Below the pieces are notes generated by a model, which saw only the letters and a program-made list of their open reading frames with translations, did not search any database and was not told where the DNA came from. This document shows, in pieces, positions 32,165 to 64,000 of a DNA stretch of 64,000 nt (positions are counted from its first letter, which is position 1; every line of letters begins with the position of its first letter). This DNA is from Mytilus galloprovincialis. Its lineage: Eukaryota > Mollusca > Bivalvia > Mytilida > Mytilidae. Position numbers and translations under genes: made by a program. The DNA lies in contig NC_134846.1 of NCBI RefSeq assembly GCF_965363235.1, positions 90,638,571-90,702,570 on the forward strand, given 5' to 3'.

Positions 32165-33775
32165 ATGGAAACACTAAATAAGGCAGGAAAAAGATCAGTT
32201 CCAACTAAGCTATTACAAACCAAGGGACCAAAATGGAAAGCCTCGCCAGAAGTACTTATAATTCTGAAATCTTGTAGGGAAATATATAAGAAATGGCAAG
32301 ACATAGGGAAACCAAAAGAACACCACCTAGCAATTGAATTAAGAAATGAGAAAAAGAAATTAAGAAGTAAGCAAAGAGCAGAACATGCAATAGATAGACA
32401 AACATTTTACCAACAAATAATGGATAACCCTAATACTCAGCTTTTTTACAGAATGATAAATAGAGGCAGAAGCAACAGCCGAACTACAACCAATTGTCTG
32501 AAAATAGATGGAGAGTATATATTTTGTCATGAAGATCAAAGGAAAAGATTTGCACAATATTATGAAGACCTCAGTGTCCCAAAAGAAGAAATATATGACA
32601 ATTCCTACCTAAATCTATGCAAAATTCGACAAAACTATGTACAAGAGGCCTTAGAAGAGTACGAACACAATCCTGAACTCTTTACAGACACAGACATAGA
32701 GAAAGCAATAGATTGTCTCAACACCAAAAAAAGTCCGGATGAATTTGGACTTACAGCTGAACATCTTAAATATGCCAAGAGCACAATAGCACCAGCGATG
32801 AAGACAATATTTAACAACATTTTGATACACAGAAAGGTACCATTATTTTTCAAATCCGGTATACTCACACCAGTACTTAAGAAAGAAAAAGACCCAACAG
32901 AGACCAGTAACTATAGAGGCATAACAGTAACACCAATAACTGGGAAAACCTTTGAATACTCATTTCTAAACAAACTGATGATAGAGCCAAAAACAGACCT
33001 CCAATTTGGATTCACCAAAGGTCTATCGCCAATCATGGCAAGCTTAATTATTTCAGAAGCTAGATATGAGAAGAAAAAGGGGAATGACAATTTTTATATA
33101 AATATTCTGGATGTAAAATCAGCATTTGATGTAGTCCAACACACTATACTGATGGATAAAATGCTTAATCAAGAAATCCATCCAATATATTGGAAAATAT
33201 TAACAGAACTATATTCTGATCTAACTACAAAAGTTAAATGGCTTGATGGTATAAGTAAACCCTTCCAAATTAAACAAGGTGTAAGACAGGGAGGAATATT
33301 ATCAACCCATCTATACAAAATCTTTGTCCAAGATCTCCTAGTAGAATTAGAACAAAATTCAATAGGATACCAATTAGGAAATATATATGTAGGATCACCA
33401 ACTTGCGCCGACGATATAGCCTTTATATCGAATGACAAGCATGAACTACAACTAATGCTAAATGTGCTTGGAAGATATGCAAATGAACACCACTACAGCA
33501 TACATCCAACAAAAACCCAAATCATAGATTGTTCAAAAACAAAAAGTGATTACAAATGGACACTTGATGGAAATGATGTAACAATTGCTAAATCAGGTGT
33601 ACACCTTGGATTAACAAGAGCTGAAAACAACGAAAGTCATATAAATGTACAAGAGAGAATAAAATTAGCAAGAAGAACTAAATATGCTCTTATGGGATCA
33701 GGGTGTCATGGTACAAATGGTCTAGACCCCCCAACCTCATTTCAAATCTACAAACTTATGTCATTCCAAGGTTAA
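32165..33775 (+). CDS. LINE-type reverse transcriptase, main part
   Basis: 536 codons. RT motifs in order: LKYAKSTIAPAMKTIFNNIL, FFKSGILTPVLKK, SNYRGITVTPITGKTFEY, LQFGFTKGLSP, NILDVKSAFDVVQH (motif A), FQIKQGVRQGGILST (motif B) and the catalytic CADDIAFIS (motif C). All active-site residues are present. No apurinic endonuclease domain is found upstream, so the element is 5'-truncated or lacks it. The frame ends by a shift near 33750-33760; the rest continues in the next frame at 33703-34680. Superfamily is uncertain (L2/CR1-like by overall look). Confidence 0.85.
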   Translation: METLNKAGKRSVPTKLLQTKGPKWKASPEVLIILKSCREIYKKWQDIGKPKEHHLAIELRNEKKKLRSKQRAEHAIDRQTFYQQIMDNPNTQLFYRMINRGRSNSRTTTNCLKIDGEYIFCHEDQRKRFAQYYEDLSVPKEEIYDNSYLNLCKIRQNYVQEALEEYEHNPELFTDTDIEKAIDCLNTKKSPDEFGLTAEHLKYAKSTIAPAMKTIFNNILIHRKVPLFFKSGILTPVLKKEKDPTETSNYRGITVTPITGKTFEYSFLNKLMIEPKTDLQFGFTKGLSPIMASLIISEARYEKKKGNDNFYINILDVKSAFDVVQHTILMDKMLNQEIHPIYWKILTELYSDLTTKVKWLDGISKPFQIKQGVRQGGILSTHLYKIFVQDLLVELEQNSIGYQLGNIYVGSPTCADDIAFISNDKHELQLMLNVLGRYANEHHYSIHPTKTQIIDCSKTKSDYKWTLDGNDVTIAKSGVHLGLTRAENNESHINVQERIKLARRTKYALMGSGCHGTNGLDPPTSFQIYKLMSFQG

Positions 33776-34680
33776 TTTATGGATTAGAAGTGTTACCTCT
33801 AACCAGATCTGATATTGAACAGTTGGAAAAATTTCATAGAAAAAATCTTCGCCAGTTACAATCTCTTCCAGAAAGAACTGCCAATTCTGCAGTGTTACTA
33901 CTGTTAGGAGCACTACCAATAGAAGCAGAAATTCATAAAAGAGTATTGTCTCTCCTACTTGCACTACTAACATGTGAAAATAAAAAAATACATCAGCTTA
34001 TAGAAAGACAAATAACAACAAATTTTGATAACAAAAATAGCTTCTTTTCTAGAGTTATGGATATCTTAGATCTGTATGAACTTCCAACCATTATACAACT
34101 TAAAAGCAATGTTCCAAAGAAAGAACAATGGAAAAGAACTATCAAACTGAAAGTAGACAAATTTTGGAAGGACAAGACCTTAATAGAATCTGAAAGAAAA
34201 ACTAGCTTAAAATTCATGAATACGGAAAACTTCGAGATCAATAAACATCACCAAGTCTGGAAAATAAAGCATTTGCCTCGTTTTGAACTTAGAAAAGCAA
34301 TAATCAAGACTAGAATGATAACTGGAACATATATACTTCAGGCAGATCAACATAAATTCACTCCTTATACAGTAGATCCAACTTGCCAATTATGTAAAAC
34401 TGCCAATGAAGACATAACTCATTTCCTGACAACATGTCCCATACTCAGTACTATGAGAGAAAAATATTTCCTTGATATAAGAAAAGAGATCACTGATAAA
34501 ATCACTCCAGCAAAATGGAACTGCACCTTCATGAGCAAAACTGCAATAGTACAATTGCTAATAGACTGTTCAAAATACAAGGAGTTGTTTGATAGCTGTG
34601 AAAAATTCATGGAAAACATTGAAAACAAAACTAGAAACATGCTATTTCAAATGCACATAGAGAGACTAAAAAAATTTTAG
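33703..34680 (+). CDS. Reverse transcriptase C-terminal part, after a frameshift
   Basis: 325 codons continuing the protein above: TYVIPRLIYGLEVLPLTR, then LEKFHRKNLRQLQSLP, and a zinc-binding tail CQLCKTANEDITHFLTTC. Only this single frame break separates it from the catalytic half, so the copy is young. The 3' region to about 35250 ends near an (AAG)n tract. Confidence 0.82.
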   Translation: MSWYKWSRPPNLISNLQTYVIPRLIYGLEVLPLTRSDIEQLEKFHRKNLRQLQSLPERTANSAVLLLLGALPIEAEIHKRVLSLLLALLTCENKKIHQLIERQITTNFDNKNSFFSRVMDILDLYELPTIIQLKSNVPKKEQWKRTIKLKVDKFWKDKTLIESERKTSLKFMNTENFEINKHHQVWKIKHLPRFELRKAIIKTRMITGTYILQADQHKFTPYTVDPTCQLCKTANEDITHFLTTCPILSTMREKYFLDIRKEITDKITPAKWNCTFMSKTAIVQLLIDCSKYKELFDSCEKFMENIENKTRNMLFQMHIERLKKF

Positions 34681-36127
34681 ACAACAAATAGAAACACATA
34701 ATGTGCATATATATATATAGTTATATAAAGATACATATATCATAAAGTGGAAGAACTGACAACCAAATGAGAACAATGATTATCATAAGTAACATATATA
34801 TAGTACCAACACAGAGTCTGTCATTTAATTTAATAATAATTGTAAGAATCTTAAATATTTAAAGATCACTCCTATCCTCAACAGCCTTATACATCTATTA
34901 TATGGTGCTTATCATTTATATAACCTTTTAAAATCTATTGATGGTGACAAAACAAGTTTTTATAACTTTTTAAAGATTTTAATATACAATTGATCATGAA
35001 GTACATATAACATTCCACTGAGAAAATCTGCCTTTTTAGATTTTATTAAATTCTTACATCTTAAACTATTATTATTTTAATACATAGATCTTATTAAATG
35101 AAACCTCCTTTTAATGTACATTTTATGCATATTAAAAAGCAAATTCAAATGAAACCTTATTATAAAAAAAAAATAATTTTAAGTTAAGGGAAAACTCCAT
35201 ATATATATTTGGAGGTGCTCCTAATTAAAGGAGGCTTATACCAAGAAGAAGAAGTAAAGGTGTAAATTGCAAAAAGAAGTTAAAAAATGCAACATTTGGA
35301 AACTCTCCAGTTTTATGTAAGAGGATAAAAAAAGTGACACTTTCCTGTGCTCTAAACACATTACTTATTAGTGAATAAACACCTTTTGAGTATTTGACAC
35401 TGGTCAATCAGTGACTTTGAAGTTTTTATTACTGTCAAAACATAAATCCGATATATTATCTTCTGCCTTTGATACAATGAATAGAAATCGAATTAAATCA
35501 ACAAATAGTGTTTTAATAACCACACCAATATAATTATGTTTTCTAGAAATATTCACTTTAATGACTCTATCACGGATAAATTTAAAACTGAACACTTTGA
35601 ATAGAATAAAAAATATCTTTGAGAATTCTTCACTTCTTCCTATGTAATAGTACTGTCCTGGCAAATTTGTTTTTATTTTATAGTTTTATTTTTAATGATT
35701 TAGTCCTAATTATCATTTCAAAAAAGAGCCAGATAAGTTAATAAATATACCATTTTATTTATGATTAAAAATAATGTTTATTTCTGCCATTTATAAAACA
35801 TGTAGCATATTAAGCTAATGTCCAGCTGATAATTCAAACGGAGTAGGCTACTGTCCTGGCAGATTTTTTGTCGTTAATGAATTAAATGCCCATATCATTT
35901 TATATTTTCTCAAAGCTTATGTTCTAAACTTTTAAATGAACTAACATTTGTTTACCAGAAATTTTTTTTGAAGAAGATATTATTAAACTTTATATTTTGA
36001 TTTTGAACAAATTCAACAAAATTTCTAACATAAAATTCTTCTGTCCTGGCAGATTTTTTTACCTTTAAAAGACGAAAAAAATCTTTCTAATCATACAAAA
36101 ATATTATGCCAGACAGTTGTACTGTCG

Positions 36128-37056
36128 AAAATATAACAATTATAGGTAAACTCTTCTCGACAATTTCAGCCATTTGTTTCTTAGGCAGCAACCATTTGAT
36201 TTTCTGGGGGGGGCTATGGTTTTTTTTTCTGTGCAAACTTTTTTTTTCGCCTTCGGCGAAGAACAATCTATTTTTTTAGCGACAAACCGAAGACAATTTT
36301 TTTCTTTCAATTTTAGCATTACATATAGTGGCAGCTGAGGGTGAAACAAACAATTTTTTTTACTCAGGGTCCAAAACAAATTATTTTTTTCACCAAAACC
36401 AGGAAACAAACTTTTTTTTCCAAAAAAAACCATAGCCCCCCCCAGAAAATCAAATGGTTGCTGCCTTAAAATTTAGCGGAGTAGGCTACTGTCCTGGCAG
36501 ATTTTTTTGGTGTTAATGACATAAAAGTTCATATAATTTTATATTTTCATAAAGCTTATATTCTAAACTTTCCATTGAACTAACATTTGTTTACCAGACA
36601 TTTATTTTGAAGAAGTTATTTAACTTTGTATTTGTATTTGGAATAATTTCAACAAAATTTCTAACGTGAAAGGCTACTGTCCTGGCAGATTTTTTTACCT
36701 TTAAAAGCTGAAAAAAATATTAAATTATAGATTTTTAGAATGATTATTTCATAATCTTTATAATCGTACAAAAATATTATGCCAGACAGTTGTTTTGGGA
36801 AAAATATTTCAATTATAAGTAAACTTTTCTCGGCAATTTCAGCCATTTTTTTCATAAAATTAAACTGTCCTGGCAGATTTTTTTTAACTTAGTTATTATT
36901 TATTTTTATATTTTTTGCAAATAACATAAGTAAATACCATGTTCTTTATTATGCAATTTAAATTTTAACAATATGTTGAGTAAAACAAAAGTTACAGATA
37001 AAAACGTATCGAAAATAACTGTCCTGGTTTTATCTGTCCTGTTAATAGACCTTCCC
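36128..37056 (-). repeat. Right inverted arm of the foldback element
   Basis: Mirror of the left arm, with a MITE inserted at 36184-36465. Module marks (reverse) are at 36488, 36677 and 36865. Inner diverged modules continue at 35640-36127 (marks at 35652, 35851, 36041) with no counterpart on the left. Confidence 0.88.
36184..36465. mobile_element. 282-bp MITE, Harbinger-like, nested in the right arm
   Basis: 44-bp perfect terminal inverted repeats (GGCAGCAACCATTTGATTTT ...) flanked by TTA on both sides (36181-36183, 36466-36468). The left arm keeps the uninterrupted site at about 31537-31552 with one TTA, proving insertion with a 3-bp TTA duplication as in PIF/Harbinger MITEs. Confidence 0.92.
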
Positions 37057-37065
37057 TGTTTTTTA

Positions 37066-37320
37066 CTGAGTTACAAGAAAGATTTTATTTTCTGGATTTG
37101 TAAAAATTGAATTACAGCAAACAAGACTTATATGTATTTATTTATCATGAATATTACATAAAGATATCATTTACCAAAATCTGTATACAATGGTAAATAT
37201 GTTACAATAAAAGTAGTGCTATTTTTCATAAAAAATCCGGAAAAATAACTTTTCCGTCCATGGTAGGTTCTAATTTTACAATTCCATTTGCTTTGTCCTT
37301 CCCGCGAAACATCTGCAACA
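37066..37320 (+). promoter_or_regulatory. SUZ12 proximal promoter and leader
   Basis: 255 bp between the foldback duplication and the SUZ12 ATG. It contains an E2F-like TTCCCGCGAAA at 37299-37309 and an inverted ETS-like pair CGGAAAA/TTTTCCG at 37238-37256. With 30896-30954 it forms what was probably one short bidirectional promoter. Confidence 0.5.
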
Positions 37321-59465
<22,145 letters not shown>

Positions 59466-60880
59466 TGTCAGATGTCATTTCATATTTATATCTTAACTGT
59501 TATCTTGTTAAACAGTTATTTTATGTTCAATGAATTTTGTAATTAGTTAAGATTTAAAGATGGCTTGTTTTGGAGTTCAAAATAGACTGAAATTGGCTCC
59601 TAATTTCTTCAAATTTAGAATTTGATCCTCTGCCATGTTAGTTGTGCCTGTATTTATTTCTATTGTATGCATATTAAAGCTTTGTAGTTGTGGATGTATT
59701 TAAAGTAACCATAATGGTTTAAAATAACGCACCTGACATAGGTCAGCTAAAAAATGTACTCTCTATCTATTTGCTTTTACATATTTTTGTATTGTGAAGA
59801 AACCTTCCTTCTCTGACGGCAATATCATGATATTATTGAACTTAAAGCATCATCAAAAATTAGTTTGGTTTTATAGTTTTGTATGTCAGTTTACCACTAC
59901 ATTTATATTTGTGATTCTTCAATCTCTTAAAAAATTTAGATACTTATTTATAGTTTTCTCCAAAAAATATCAGGAATTATGAAAAGTTTTAAAATATATG
60001 AAGTTCAATCATTATATTAGCATCATAATCTCAGGATGAATTATGCTCAATACATATTTTGCCTTAAGTTCCCCATGGATAATTGTGTTCATTAGGAATG
60101 GAAAATAGGTTTGTCTGAAGATATTCCAGGGAGACAACTTGTTTTGATAAAAACATTATTTACATGAAGAAATTGCATTATATATATTTTCCTTAGAACA
60201 TTTTCTGCTTTGTCTGTATCAAGCATGGAAGAAGATTGTCTCATATGTATTTGTTTAAAAAGTTCCATTTTTCAGAAACTTTTTTAAGCATATCAAGGAT
60301 ATTTAAACGCAACTCGTAACATTTAAAAGAACAAGTGTTTTAGTCCTTCATGCAAATAATGCTATTCAAGTTGAAATAATTTTGATTAAAAAAACAAAAT
60401 TCAGTCAAGTATGTAGTACAGTATGATAAAAGATCTTAATGTCATTGTATTATTAGTATTTATGTTGGTCAGTGTATTTAACATGACTTCTTTGGAGGAA
60501 AAATTTCAGCAGACTCACCCAATTCTTTTCTTGTCATGAAATGCATGAAATATTTGCCACTGGACTTTAAGCATCCAATATTCAATCTCTATTCTTTTCA
60601 GGGTCAGATTCACATAAAGGTGTACATCTAACACAAACAAATCAATAATTAAATTGTGCAATAATTTTAATAAAACAGTGTTCTGAAATGTCTTCACACA
60701 GAAAGTGGAATGTCATGTGTGATACAGGTTACCTTTTCTTATCCTGGATTATTAGGGTAAATTAGTCTTACAACTTATTTTGAATACATGTCAGCCATAT
60801 TGTTCCATAAATTTTTAAATTGTGATATGTATGTATGTGCAGCTGAATAATTGTAATAAAAGTAATGTTTTGTGTTAAAT
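59466..60880 (+). other. SUZ12 3' untranslated region (inferred)
   Basis: No coding sequence; AATAAA at 60855-60860, before a TG-rich stretch, is the best candidate polyadenylation signal. Confidence 0.45.
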
Positions 60881-60944
60881 GACTTTGTGTACTGTAGTCT
60901 ATCCTTTGGACCAATGAGAATGATACATTCAAGCTAACAGTATA

Positions 60945-61095
60945 AAATTAGCTGTGAGCTGATTTCCAATGAGATAACTTTCCAACAGAAACCAAATAAG
61001 AACAGAAAGACCATCAGCAATGAGCAAAGCACTTTACCTCATAGCAAGCTTTAAAAAGCAATGACTGGTCAAATGTAAAACAATGCAAAACAATA
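60945..61095 (-). repeat. R3 copy downstream of SUZ12
   Basis: tttccaatgagataacttt and ccaacagaaaccaaat match R3 in reverse. Confidence 0.6.
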
Positions 61096-61149
61096 AACTA
61101 GAGGCTCTCAAGTGTGTTATCTATATCTATAATAATATTCAATATTACA

Positions 61150-61437
61150 ATACAATATAGGTGAGCTTAAAATGTGTCCGGTGACCCGGCCAACCAACCA
61201 AGATGGCCACCATGGCTAAAAATGGAACATAGGGGTAAAATGAAGTTTTTGGCTTATAACTCGAAAACCAAAGCATTTAGAGCAAACTGACATGGGGTAA
61301 AATTGTTTATCAGGTCAAGATCTACCTGCCCTGAAATTTGCAGAAGAATCGGCCAACCCATTGTTGGGTTGCTGCCCCTAAATTGGTAATTTTAAGGAAA
61401 TTTTACTGTTTTTGGTTATTATCTTGAATAGTATAGC
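61150..61437 (-). repeat. R1 fragment, reverse
   Basis: aatgtgtccggtgacccggc, ccaagatggccaccatggc and cccattgttgggttgctgcc are the reverse complement of the R1 body at 15815-16464. Confidence 0.85.
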
Positions 61438-61800
61438 ACCATGTTGATTCTAGCGACACCACTTCAACATCAACAGTGCAAGAGTACTGCTTAAAATAAG
61501 TCAATGATATTTGGTGTGCTGTTGTACAAAATGGTTATGCATTGGCCGATCTTATTTCCATGGAGATTAGTTGGTCCTGTCCCCTCAGTCACTGCCATGG
61601 TATATTTACTTCAAAACTTTGCATAGTTTACATGTTAAAAGTTTGTGATTGAGTCAGTTCTAGGGGAACCACTTATGACATGTCAAATATATTTGGTATG
61701 CAGTTGTATTAGTATGTACATATCTTATTTCCAGTGAAATTAACTGTCCCTGTACGATCAGTCATGGTTCACTAACTCTAAATATTAGGCATTATTTACA
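61438..61800 (+). repeat. Two diverged tandem units, about 180 bp
   Basis: Both units contain 'atatttggtatgc(tgt)...cttatttcca...tcagtca(c/t)...tttacatgtt'. Repeat class unknown. 61801-62710 has no recognised feature. Confidence 0.55.
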
Positions 61801-62710
61801 TGTTGAAAGTATTGCTATTCTGTATCTGCAGATATATATCTTCTGCTAAAAGAAGCACACTATCTGTTTTAATTTTAACATTTGCCTTTTACTATCATAA
61901 TTACATACAGATGACACATTCCTGTCAAGGGTTTGTAGCAGTTTGTTCTTTTATTGTGCAGGTACACCACTGTCCCTGGCTTGAGTGCTAACAAAAATGT
62001 TTTATATTGCCACATTATATATGTGTCCGTCCTAAATGTTGAGTCTCTATTAGTATGTTAAAACTAAAAAATACCATTGCAAGAAACAACTGTTCAATAC
62101 TCAAATTTATTTCTTTAAAAAATCTGTTTCTTTAAAATAAATACCTTAAAGTACAGATGTAACATAGTATTTGATCAGGCATACATGATGAAGTTTTTAT
62201 ATTTTAACAATGTCTTCTACAGGTCTTTTTTTATTTTACAAAAAGGAGATAGTAAACAGTATATTTAAATTTCTTCTGAAATTTATTCACTACGCTTTCT
62301 CTTTCACCTCTGTATGTCCTGTTTGCTGAATGATAATATTGATCCTCATACAAAACACAGCTTAATATTAAATTACTCCTTGTGCTTTCTCTCAATAGGT
62401 AATCATTTACAAAGCTCAAAATTATTCTAGCACTCTGTGTCTCTTGATGATTATTTTTCTTATGCCAACAGACTGTCAATAAGTATTTATAAAGCTTTTC
62501 ATTCTCCTGTATAGGCAGGTCATGGTTTATTTCCTATATATGCCAGCAGACTATCATTTTGTACTGACAATCTATTTGGTATGGCTATTTATTCTCTTGT
62601 ATAGACAGGTCATGGGTAACTGATCATTTTGTAGTACTATGCCTTTGTATTGTAACTTTCCAAAGCTCCTGAAAAAATAAATAATGACATTATTGTTAAA
62701 ACTGAACATA

Positions 62711-63001
62711 ACAAGAATGTGTCCAAAGTAAACGGATGCCCCACTCGCACTATCATTTTCCATGTTCAATGGACCGTGAAAACAGATAAAAAATATAATT
62801 AGGCATTAAAATTAGAAAGATAATATCATAGGGAACATGTGTACTAAGTTTCAAGTTGATTGGACTTCAGCTTCATCAAAAACTACCTTGACCAAAAACT
62901 TTAACCTGAAGCAGGACAGACGGACAGACGAACGGACGAACGAACGGACGCACAGACCAGAAAACATAATGCCCCTCTACTATCGTAGGTGGGGCATAAA
63001 A
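62711..63001 (-). repeat. R2, copy 4, reverse
   Basis: caagaatgtgtccaaagtaa to gtaggtggggcataaaa, very close to the copy at 55969-56250. Confidence 0.85.
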
Positions 63002-63029
63002 ATTCAATAGCTCAATCATTATCATACAT

Positions 63030-63290
63030 AGATATTTCACTATCTATCTAGAACCTAAAGATAATAAAACAACTTCTAGTAGTGGAAAACAACTAATAAG
63101 GACAAAATTGAACTCTAGATGCATTACTAAAAATAACAAATGGACAAGATTCACAAAACATGACTGTGTAATGTTTAAACAAATCTATGACCTTAACCTT
63201 TTATCTGGAATTCCATCCTCATTCACAACAAAATTTCTTATGGGTAATACTAATATGAGATACTTTACTCACAGTATTAAGATCTATTAA
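63030..63290 (+). other. Unassigned open frame
   Basis: About 85 codons open from 63030 to a TAA at 63288. It contains KWTRFTKHDCVMFKQIYDLN and RYFTHSIKIY, with a non-repetitive composition. I recognise no family. It could be an exon of a neighbouring gene, a fragment of a mobile element or chance. Confidence 0.2.
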
Positions 63291-63300
63291 GGGTTAACAG

Positions 63301-64000
63301 CAGGTACAATCTGATTGATTAAGAAATAATTCAAGCCCCATTTCATTTTACCACGAGCGTTAGCGAGGAGTAAAATATCAGCCGTGGTAAAATCAGTGAA
63401 AATTCAAGCCCCAAAAGTTATTTCTATTCTATTAGGACAAATACAGCAATTCTTTTGGATCAAAGGGCTCTATATATAGCTAGGTGAAGGCAAATATTTG
63501 CCGTTCCCATAAATAAACGTACTATTAAATTGACATAAAGGAACGGATCAAACTGAATTAGTGACATGCTTAAACTATTTACAATAACATATTTAGATAG
63601 GTTAAATGATAAGTTTACTTACATATCTTATATGTATAAAAAAAATTGGTTTATAACACATTTTAGCATCGTTTGTTTACATTTTCTTGTTGTGATGATT
63701 ATATTATGACATCATCATTCTATGATGTCGGGAAGCTCATTCATAAAAACATATGAAGTGGGAGAACGATCGGAACAGCCCAAATAATATATTCATATTT
63801 ACCACGGGTGTGTACTCAAAGCCTTAGAAGGACGTCATATTAAAATCATGGTATAATATACTAACCCAGAGTGCACTGATGGATTTACAAACTGACTACT
63901 ATATTACTACTAGCAAAGGTTGGAAGGATCATACTGGCCATAAAAAACTTGACAGTTATGGATATTTCAGTTGTCTCTAACATGACAAAGCTGCTCATGC
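63301..64000. other. No recognisable gene
   Basis: Contains a small inverted repeat attttaccacg/cgtggtaaaat (63351-63394) with flanking direct repeats attcaagcccc; nothing else identified. Confidence 0.45.

Larger units (their letters stand above)
30955..37056. mobile_element. Foldback-type element with long inverted repeats and an RT insert
   Basis: It begins GGGAAGGTCTATTAACAGG and ends with its exact complement, flanked on both sides by the 9-bp direct repeat TGTTTTTTA (30946-30954, 37057-37065). The inverted arms are about 645 bp and nearly identical, and are built of modules marked by tctgccaggacag. Long modular arms with 9-bp duplications are typical of foldback (FB) and Mutator-like DNA elements. 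The only protein found inside is a LINE-type reverse transcriptase, so it has no visible transposase of its own. Confidence 0.88.

Noticed and set aside
63030..63290. Named gene assignment for the unassigned frame
   Set aside because: No family motif is visible, so no function is claimed.

Overview
The window looks like nuclear DNA of a bivalve mollusc, most likely a mussel of the Mytilus type. It is AT-rich, has GT-AG introns of 0.1-3.5 kb, and carries many dispersed repeats of the kind I know from bivalve genomes. It also holds an HSPA12-type Hsp70 fragment, a family that is expanded in bivalves. No search was run, so the species is an inference.

Region by region. 1-6160 is an LTR retrotransposon of the Gmr1-like group: integrase lies upstream of a Ty3/gypsy-type reverse transcriptase, the primer-binding site matches tRNA-Pro, and the Gag is SCAN-like. 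The 5' LTR is cut by the window edge, and the 3' LTR carries a nested 610-bp repeat. 6161-10750 holds two exons of an HSPA12-like gene (minus strand), a duplicated tRNA-derived SINE and a decayed Penelope-like element. 10800-17800 is repeat-rich, with a perfect 97-bp inverted repeat, a 23-bp satellite split by a LINE tail, and molluscan dispersed repeats. 19737-30895 (minus) is a complete ten-exon phospholipase B-like 1 gene of 537 codons. 37321-59465 (plus) is a complete fifteen-exon SUZ12 gene (Polycomb PRC2 subunit, 596 codons). All exon phases add up for both genes.

PLBD1 and SUZ12 are divergent. Between them sits a 6.1-kb foldback-type element (30955-37056) with about 645-bp inverted repeats, a 9-bp target-site duplication and a LINE-type reverse transcriptase inside. 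Without it the two start codons would lie only about 314 bp apart, so it appears to have split a compact bidirectional promoter. The SUZ12 introns hold several more inverted-repeat elements, including three flanked by TTAA.

The most unusual pattern is tandem amplification of exon-intron boundaries. A minisatellite of about 48 units in PLBD1 repeats a 3' splice site plus the start of exon 3. SUZ12 exon 7 has its 3' splice site duplicated, and SUZ12 exon 13 has its 5' splice site present four times. 60900-64000 holds repeats and one unassigned open frame.
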